Positions 58,527 to 64,000 of a stretch of 64,000 nt of DNA are shown piece after piece (positions within the stretch are counted from its first letter, which is position 1; each line of letters opens with the position of its first letter). This DNA comes from Arenicella xantha (GTDB lineage Bacteria; Pseudomonadota; Gammaproteobacteria; Arenicellales; Arenicellaceae). The stretch spans positions 378,963 through 442,962 of the forward strand of contig NZ_QNRT01000001.1 of the NCBI RefSeq assembly GCF_003315245.1, written 5' to 3'. Made by a program: the position numbers and the translations under genes. The notes beneath the pieces are model-generated. The model did not search any database. It was not told the origin of the DNA and was given only the letters and a program-made list of their open reading frames with translations.

Positions 58527-58865
58527 CACTCAAACCGCCTCATTGCCCGCGCAAGCCGCGCGACAGCACACAGAGGCCACTTCCTGAATCAGCCGAACTT
58601 AGAGCCCCAGAGAGCGAGTCACCCCCCCTAGACGCCGCAATAGACACACCCACACGCCACCTGAAATCAAAAGACGACACTGAACATGAATTTCAGATAT
58701 AACGTTTCAATATCAATGGTTTAGCTAAATAAAATTCATTTATCAAATCATTTCAATAAGTTAATGTTATGGACTATCTGATTCTCATGTTGATTGATTA
58801 AAACTCAAAGGCATCCGTTTTTCTGGACTTATAAATACTCATATAACGATTAATCACAAACAACA
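58527..58865. other. C-rich spacer between HUH-like paralogues
   Basis: Bases 58530-58680 are strongly C-rich and T-poor, unlike the AT-rich flanks, and contain a short inverted GCGC-rich element (CCGCGCAAGCCGCGCG near 58546-58562). Such strand-biased composition can mark a nick site, single-strand origin or recent insertion. No gene found. Confidence 0.4.
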
Positions 58866-59549
58866 TTGAGTAGGAAACCAATAATGAAAACTAATCTTAA
58901 TAACTCGTCCAATGAGCTCTCATCTCTAGAAGAATATCAACTACAAAAAATGAACTTTATGGGCATGAGACTGCGCTATTTTGAACAACTGCAACCAAGG
59001 CTAAAACGGTATATTTCGGCCGCTTGCGGAAAACCAAACGCCGACAAAATACATAGCTGGATCAGGTCAGAAAAACCAATCATACATCTTACTTTTTCAA
59101 TTAATGGAATGGTCAGCAGTGCTGAATCAATATATATTTTGAACAGATTTTATGAACGACTTAACCAAAGCATCGGCCCAACAAAAGATGGATGCACTCG
59201 CTTATATGCTTTCTCGAGTGATTTACTACTAGATCAAAGTCTATCCAGAACCAATTTTTCTAGTTCTACTAATATTGAAGCCATTTTTTGCGACCCCGAT
59301 TCTATTTTCACTAATCCTGAATTGATAAAATCGCTAATACGCGATGCTTTAATATGGGCTATTAATGAAATGAAAACATGGAAGGGCTTTGTAGATGACA
59401 CTGAAATCATCAATTTAACAATAGCCGACATCCCCATGAATCAGGCTTTCAAAACTAGACACTTTGATTTACGTACGAGCGTAGAGTTTGATTGCATCGG
59501 ATTTCCGAGTAACGGTGGCATCCGATTTAGCCGTGCTATAAGTGACTAA
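58866..59549 (+). CDS. Inactivated HUH-like paralogue
   Basis: A 227-residue paralogue of the previous protein. The N-terminal half aligns well (IRSEKPIIHLTFSIN, ILNRFYERL, CDPDSIF), and the ends agree (FPSNGGIRFSRA). Both catalytic parts are gone: the HUH position reads NIEAIF with no histidine, and no YxxK follows. It may bind the same DNA as a repressor or regulator of the active protein. Start is ambiguous; a downstream ATG at about 58884 would also do. Confidence 0.5.
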   Translation: MSRKPIMKTNLNNSSNELSSLEEYQLQKMNFMGMRLRYFEQLQPRLKRYISAACGKPNADKIHSWIRSEKPIIHLTFSINGMVSSAESIYILNRFYERLNQSIGPTKDGCTRLYAFSSDLLLDQSLSRTNFSSSTNIEAIFCDPDSIFTNPELIKSLIRDALIWAINEMKTWKGFVDDTEIINLTIADIPMNQAFKTRHFDLRTSVEFDCIGFPSNGGIRFSRAISD

Positions 59550-59561
59550 ATCAAATTCATG

Positions 59562-60128
59562 CTACCTCTTGATTTTTTTGGCTTGTTCTTGGGTTAATTC
59601 ACTTACTAACACCGCGCTTGCTTCATCGAATACCTTAAGCAACGTATACAAGTTTCGATGCTCCCGTTGAATCATTTCATCTTGTTTATCTAGCTCTATG
59701 ATCAACGCCCTACAACTAGGATCCGATGCAGCATCAAAACCCATAAGCATGTGATGAATTAACCTGTTTCGTTCAGAAACCAAGAATGAAAACGCTGCTT
59801 TTTGTTGAGCTAAAGAGCTATCTTCATTGTCGATCTTGAAACTGAGGGACACCCATGGTTCGTCCCTTCCTTCAGGATACTTATGAATATCCTCGACGCT
59901 TCTATCAAAGGATTTGAAATACTCTTTAGCTAGCACTCCCATCGTTTTGTTTTCAATCGACATTTTACGCTGAACCAACGTCTCTGAAACTTTGCTCACG
60001 GGTGATTGAAAATTACTTGCACCGACAAATTGCTTCAACATGCCCTCGATCTTCTGAAAGTTCAGTACGTTTCTACCGATTTTCCTAAGTGCCAATTCTT
60101 TTAAATCATCCACATGAATAAAGGCCAT
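59562..60128 (-). CDS. HEPN-like protein
   Basis: A 188-residue helical protein with RNRLIH at residues 120-125 in a helix (SERNRLIHH), matching the HEPN RNxxxH ribonuclease motif. HEPN proteins are often toxins or RNases in defence systems. No NTase antitoxin is adjacent. The start ATG is at 60128. The role as an active RNase is inference from the motif. Confidence 0.55.
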   Translation of the reverse strand: MAFIHVDDLKELALRKIGRNVLNFQKIEGMLKQFVGASNFQSPVSKVSETLVQRKMSIENKTMGVLAKEYFKSFDRSVEDIHKYPEGRDEPWVSLSFKIDNEDSSLAQQKAAFSFLVSERNRLIHHMLMGFDAASDPSCRALIIELDKQDEMIQREHRNLYTLLKVFDEASAVLVSELTQEQAKKIKR

Positions 60129-60268
60129 CTAGCCCTACCTAGTATTCCATCAAAAATTTCATCAAGAAATATATGCCTACTGTTGCGACGAGCGAGTTCC
60201 AATTCATCTATAACAATAGTCAATCTATTTTATAAATGAATGATATTGGCCTGTAGAGATAATCACAA

Positions 60269-60730
60269 CTACTCTGACTCCTTCCGGATACGTGCGATAA
60301 GGTCTCTATGCCTAAACAATACTGGTTTTATATCGTTATAGATTCTATGTGATGCCCCAATATTCTCTCCATCACTAATCGTGATCGTATCGTTCGAAGT
60401 TTTAACGGCCTTAGTTTTAGTGATATCTACACATTCATAAATGGCAGAGCTTCTTGAATTAACGCCACCGGTCCAATAATTAGCCTTCATCTTCGTGTCA
60501 TGAGACAACTTCCTAAAATGTGTACAGCCCCTTGACGAAGACACTAGAGCGGCCTTTGCTTCTATCCATGTCAACATCATAGTACCGTCGAATATATAAC
60601 CATCTTTAGAAAACACATCAAAGGTGTACGGAGAGGACGGGTCATCAATAACATTAAATTTCGGCGCAGTAGCACACCCAGACATGAAGCATAGAATAAT
60701 AGCCAGTGCTGCTAATTTAGTGATTTTCAT
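60269..60730 (-). CDS. Small lipoprotein of unknown function
   Basis: A 153-residue protein with a signal peptide and lipobox (FMSGC, Cys18-19), so it is anchored to the outer or inner membrane. The mature part has about four cysteines and an Asp/Lys-rich surface. Family not recognised. The start overlaps a minus-strand frame by ATGA, suggesting either an upstream partner gene or chance. It lies within the recombinase region of the island. Confidence 0.65.
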   Translation of the reverse strand: MKITKLAALAIILCFMSGCATAPKFNVIDDPSSPYTFDVFSKDGYIFDGTMMLTWIEAKAALVSSSRGCTHFRKLSHDTKMKANYWTGGVNSRSSAIYECVDITKTKAVKTSNDTITISDGENIGASHRIYNDIKPVLFRHRDLIARIRKESE

Positions 60731-61125
60731 AAACTCTCCTGTTTGTATATTTTATAATTTAGAGATGTTTCAATAGCCTGTCCAATGATAGCTTTAGCTG
60801 AAAGCTTTGGTCTGCCATTTTGGGCTATGCCCTTACCACCATTGTACAGGTTTGCCGAATTATATGCAGACCCTACAAAAACCTGTTCAGCAGACGATCA
60901 AAAACGAATTTGACTGGTTAATTCCGATTGATCCTAACGAGGTATCTGCAACGGAAACCTAACACCAAGCCAAGGTGCGGCTCGGCAATTTCAATTATCG
61001 TACCAGTTATTCCACTCGGTATTTCTGAACCACCTACATTGAGTCTGTGTACAACACTATACATGTCTCAAAACAACCCTTTTGTGACATGTGTGGTATA
61101 ATAAACCTTTATAGACAAAGGGCTT
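60731..61125. promoter_or_regulatory. Upstream region of the FimB-like gene with IR and TATAAT
   Basis: Inverted repeats ACATGTC (61061-61067) and GACATGT (61086-61092) flank an 18-bp spacer and sit just before a perfect -10 TATAAT (61097-61102), so they could be an operator. Two overlapping coding-like frames exist in 60785-60962 (plus, frameshifted at an A-run) and 60731-60905 (minus); neither can be assigned. Confidence 0.4.
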
Positions 61126-61734
61126 ATGACTATGAATACCGCAGCAAAAAATGATCGTAATGTGACAAGTTTTACAAATCCATCTATTGATCGCTCAAAG
61201 GATAGGAATTTCATCACAGTAACTGAACTCGATTTATTATTAAAAGGCGCGTCCAAGACTCGTCATCCAATTCGAAACAAAGCAATATTACTTACTATGT
61301 TTTGGCACGGACTTCGCGTTACTGAGCTCTGCGAACTCAATCGAAATGATTTAGATGAAAAGAATGCTCGCTTGATTGTCAAACGACTAAAAAATAGCTT
61401 ACCAACAACGCAGCCTATTCGCCCAGATGTTTTACGCAACTTGAAGAAGTATCTTAAGATACGTCAAAGCAATCAGAGATCACTATTTCTGAACGAGAGA
61501 AACGATCAGTTTGTGAGACGCGGAATTAACCACCTTTTAGAACAATGCTCAAAACTTGGCGGCTTACCCTTTCATGTTAATCCGCATATGCTTCGCCATG
61601 GATGCGGTTACGCTCTTGCTGAGTTAGGCCACGACACTCGATTGATACAAGACTACCTCGGTCATAAAAACATTCAGCACACCGTAATTTACACTCGCAC
61701 ATCAATTAAACGATTTGAGGCAATTTGGGACTAA
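61126..61734 (+). CDS. FimB/FimE-like tyrosine recombinase
   Basis: A 202-residue recombinase with catalytic R64 (HGLRVTE), H154xxR157 (HMLRHGCG), H180 (YLGHKN) and Y189 (VIYTR), all present. The length and C-terminal block (DTRLIQDYLGH...F-IWD) closely follow FimB/FimE, which invert a promoter segment for phase variation. No core-binding domain is present, as in FimB. The HEPN-like gene starts directly after its stop. No matching invertible repeat pair was located here. Confidence 0.8.
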   Translation: MTMNTAAKNDRNVTSFTNPSIDRSKDRNFITVTELDLLLKGASKTRHPIRNKAILLTMFWHGLRVTELCELNRNDLDEKNARLIVKRLKNSLPTTQPIRPDVLRNLKKYLKIRQSNQRSLFLNERNDQFVRRGINHLLEQCSKLGGLPFHVNPHMLRHGCGYALAELGHDTRLIQDYLGHKNIQHTVIYTRTSIKRFEAIWD

Positions 61735-62397
61735 ATGGTAAATCTGAATTTTAATGCTGTTGCTTTTGAGCAAAAATTTCATCTGGGATATCTAGTGCGC
61801 TACATGGATACCATGGAGCTACAATTCAAGACTCTTTACAGCGAAACGAAAACCAAGGTTCATGAGGAGCTTAAGCAATCGGGCATAGATGAAAATAGTG
61901 AAGACTATCAACTAGAAATGTCTGTTATCGAACATCAGTTTGTTGATAAGTATCCTCAGATTTTCCGAGAACAAATGCTTGCCTCTATTTGAGGATTTAT
62001 CGAGTCATCGGTATTTGATACCGCTGAATTTTTTAAAAGAAGGCTTGAACATAAATTGTCCCTAAAAGATACTCGCGCTAGAACACCTCAACAACAATGG
62101 AAGAAGTACTTCTCACATATTTTGAAGCTGAACTTGCAAATCGAAGCTAATCTTTCAGAGCGACTTAGTCGTATGCAAAAAGTACGCAACATTTTGGTTC
62201 ACACTGGAGGACTGGAATATCAAATCAAAGAAGCAAATCGAGTCGAATTATTGAAAATAGTACCTTTAGAAGAAGGTTTAATCATCAGCGGATCAAATAT
62301 TGAAATCGACCCCATTTATTTGAGAAACCAAACGGTGTCAGCTAAATCGGTCAATTCAATTTTGACAGATATGATGAAACACCCCGAACAATTCTAG
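61735..62397 (+). pseudogene. HEPN-domain gene interrupted by an in-frame TGA
   Basis: The frame starts at ATG 61735, abutting the recombinase stop, and reads 85 codons to TGA 61990-61992. The same frame continues 21 codons to a TTG at 62056 and on to 62397. Across the TGA it reads MLASI-x-GFIESSVFDT, fitting the conserved helix of HEPN proteins, and RNILVH later matches the RNxxxH motif. A TGG-to-TGA change is the simplest explanation. The downstream piece might be re-initiated, which would retain the HEPN motif. Confidence 0.7.
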
Positions 62398-62407
62398 CTC
62401 TAGTACT

Positions 62408-63985
62408 TCACTTAGGCCGCCATAATCTTATTCTAGAAAAATCAATCCCGTAATCCATAGCCTCTATCATTTCTGCTTTCTTAGCTAAACTCAAAGTATG
62501 CGTATATCCGCCCGTAATCGTAGTATGAGTATGCCCAACTAGCTCACCTATCCTAGACAATTCATAGCCTTGAGAATCCCACAGGTGCTGCACAGCGGTA
62601 TGTCTAAAAGAATGAAAGACTTTCTTACTCTTCCCGATGTCTTCAATTCCGCATTTGCGCTTGTACGTATCTCGAAACCATCTACCTAACGCATGGTTGT
62701 GTTTTCCGTTTACTACCTTAATTTCTGGAAATAAGGCATTGCTACCTTGATTGATCACAGTCTCAACGTATCCAAGAAATCCTAGTTCAATCAACTTCGA
62801 ATGTATTGGCACAACCCTTCTTGCGGCTGGTGTTTTAAGCTCCTTGTCTTCTTCTTCATTAATATCTATATACGTAACTACCCTGTGATCAATTTTTTCG
62901 TGCCGAATATCTGAAACCAGAAGTTGGCAAATTTCATTTGACCGTGCCCCAGTAAATAACGCTAACAGGGGGGCCCAATAATTGGATGCCTTTGTGTGCT
63001 TTCCCTTCAAGTACTCATCGCTATAAAATAACTTTTCTAGGTCACTTTTGTCGAAAGGTAGATATGGATTTTTTTCTTTAGTTGTAAATTCTTTCTCGAT
63101 CGCCGTAGCAGAAATCGGATCGATATAACCCTTCTTGACGAACTCTTGTAAGAAGCTTCGAATAGTTCGCGCATACTCCTTCAGAGTATTTTTTGCCAAA
63201 GTATTATATGTGCCAAATTGTTGCTCAATAATCTGGTCAATACTCAGACCTTGATATCTTCCATTGTTTCTATTCGTAGGGATTTTTGGAAGAACCTCTA
63301 CAAACTTCTCTACATCCCTATACGTTAACTCACATGATTGGCGGTCGCCCACATATTCGATAAATGTTTTCAAATAGCTTCTGTAAAGCTTAATCGTCCT
63401 CGGGTTAATTCCTTTTCGTTCCAATCTGGCTGAGTGCTTTTCAGCCAGATTACTTAGCAGTTCTGTTTGATTCGTGTTTTTTTGAATAGTCTCGTCATGC
63501 CTCTCACTACCCACCGCCATGTTAGTTTGGGCTCGATAGGCACTAAGATCAATTCCTTCAGACGAAACCCACTCCATAGCCACTCTTTCAGCTTCGGTCA
63601 TTGACATCCAAAGATGCTCCCTCTCTAAAGCATCCCACTCAGCGATGGCATTATATCTTTCAGTAAAACTCAGAGCCGATCTAATCAACCCAGCCTCGTA
63701 TAGCTCTTGATGCTGAGACTCTTCTTCAATTTGAAGAAATTCTTGATAGTCATTATTTGATTTGTCCGTTGAAGACTTGTCACCCATCATTAATTTCCTC
63801 TCAAGTGTGTTCCAATATCGACGAGCCAAATGGATTGCTTGACCTTTGTTTTTTGTCCTTAAAGATTTTCTAAATAAAGGCGGTTTTAAACCCAGTTTTG
63901 TCGCTTCAGATATAGAGATTCTTATCTGGAAATAATACACACCATGCTTAGTCTTAGTAATGTATGAACCTTGCCTGCGAGTCAT
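62408..63985 (-). CDS. Site-specific tyrosine integrase of the island
   Basis: A 525-residue integrase: N-terminal DUF6538-like DNA-binding domain (HGVYYFQIRIS), a core-binding domain (about 180-300) and a catalytic domain with R in TGARSNE, H-x-x-R (HSFRHTA) and a final GHTHTTITGGYTH block carrying His and Tyr. It is the likely integrase of the defence island. An attachment site or tRNA was not seen, and the gene lies at the right edge, so the att site may lie outside. Confidence 0.9.
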   Translation of the reverse strand: MTRRQGSYITKTKHGVYYFQIRISISEATKLGLKPPLFRKSLRTKNKGQAIHLARRYWNTLERKLMMGDKSSTDKSNNDYQEFLQIEEESQHQELYEAGLIRSALSFTERYNAIAEWDALEREHLWMSMTEAERVAMEWVSSEGIDLSAYRAQTNMAVGSERHDETIQKNTNQTELLSNLAEKHSARLERKGINPRTIKLYRSYLKTFIEYVGDRQSCELTYRDVEKFVEVLPKIPTNRNNGRYQGLSIDQIIEQQFGTYNTLAKNTLKEYARTIRSFLQEFVKKGYIDPISATAIEKEFTTKEKNPYLPFDKSDLEKLFYSDEYLKGKHTKASNYWAPLLALFTGARSNEICQLLVSDIRHEKIDHRVVTYIDINEEEDKELKTPAARRVVPIHSKLIELGFLGYVETVINQGSNALFPEIKVVNGKHNHALGRWFRDTYKRKCGIEDIGKSKKVFHSFRHTAVQHLWDSQGYELSRIGELVGHTHTTITGGYTHTLSLAKKAEMIEAMDYGIDFSRIRLWRPK

Positions 63986-64000
63986 AGTAACAGACCCCAG

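Noticed and set aside
61061-61092. Invertible promoter flanked by inverted repeats
   Set aside because: Repeats are only 7 bp with an 18-bp spacer, and contain no full promoter between them.
1-64000. CRISPR arrays, tRNA and rRNA genes
   Set aside because: No regularly spaced repeats or recognisable RNA gene structures were seen by eye; a dedicated scan would be needed to exclude small RNAs.

Overview
Kind of organism. The window is moderately AT-rich bacterial DNA with dense operons, several TTG starts, Gram-negative lipopolysaccharide/capsule-type export genes, a lipobox protein and MotA/MotB-like defence proteins. It is best explained as a gammaproteobacterial (possibly marine) chromosome. 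That assignment is inference: no rRNA, tRNA or housekeeping gene is present to fix the taxon.

Left part, about 1-25.2 kb: a surface-glycan and small-molecule locus. It holds a truncated glycosyltransferase, an EEP-family hydrolase, a PssD/Alg14-like protein, a WcaJ-type initiating transferase, a fused ABC exporter, an ABC-2 exporter pair (Wzm/KpsM plus Wzt/KpsT type), two sulfotransferase-like proteins, an MBOAT-SGNH acyltransferase fusion, a separate SGNH protein, a methyltransferase, four family-2 glycosyltransferases, a GT39-like membrane protein and a UDP-sugar-mutase-like flavoprotein. Embedded at 18977-23260 is a four-gene cassette (carrier protein, proline-type adenylation enzyme, acyl-CoA dehydrogenase, flavin halogenase) with the composition of the PltL/PltF/PltE/PltA pathway. 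That pathway makes (halo)pyrrolyl-2-carboxyl thioester from L-proline. Its position inside a glycan locus is the most striking feature here.

Right part, about 25.8-64 kb: a defence and mobile-element island. In order: two uncharacterised proteins, a PDDEXK_4-type nuclease, a membrane protein, a type I restriction-modification operon (hsdM, hsdS, DUF262/DUF1524, Fic, hsdR, extra nuclease), a complete type I Zorya system (zorA-zorD), decayed reading frames, a membrane-anchored T5orf172 protein with a 111-bp internal duplication, a Panacea-type toxin-antitoxin pair, a nuclease-STAND NTPase, an OLD-family nuclease, a DUF2726 protein, a pair of HUH-replicase-like paralogues (one apparently inactivated), HEPN proteins, a FimB-like recombinase and a large tyrosine integrase near the right end.

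How it works together. The left locus looks like a pathway that assembles, acylates, possibly sulfates and exports a cell-surface glycan or glycolipid. The right side is a stack of anti-phage systems next to recombinases, consistent with acquisition by transfer. Several island reading frames are broken by a single in-frame TGA, suggesting turnover of defence genes. No CRISPR array or RNA gene was recognised.
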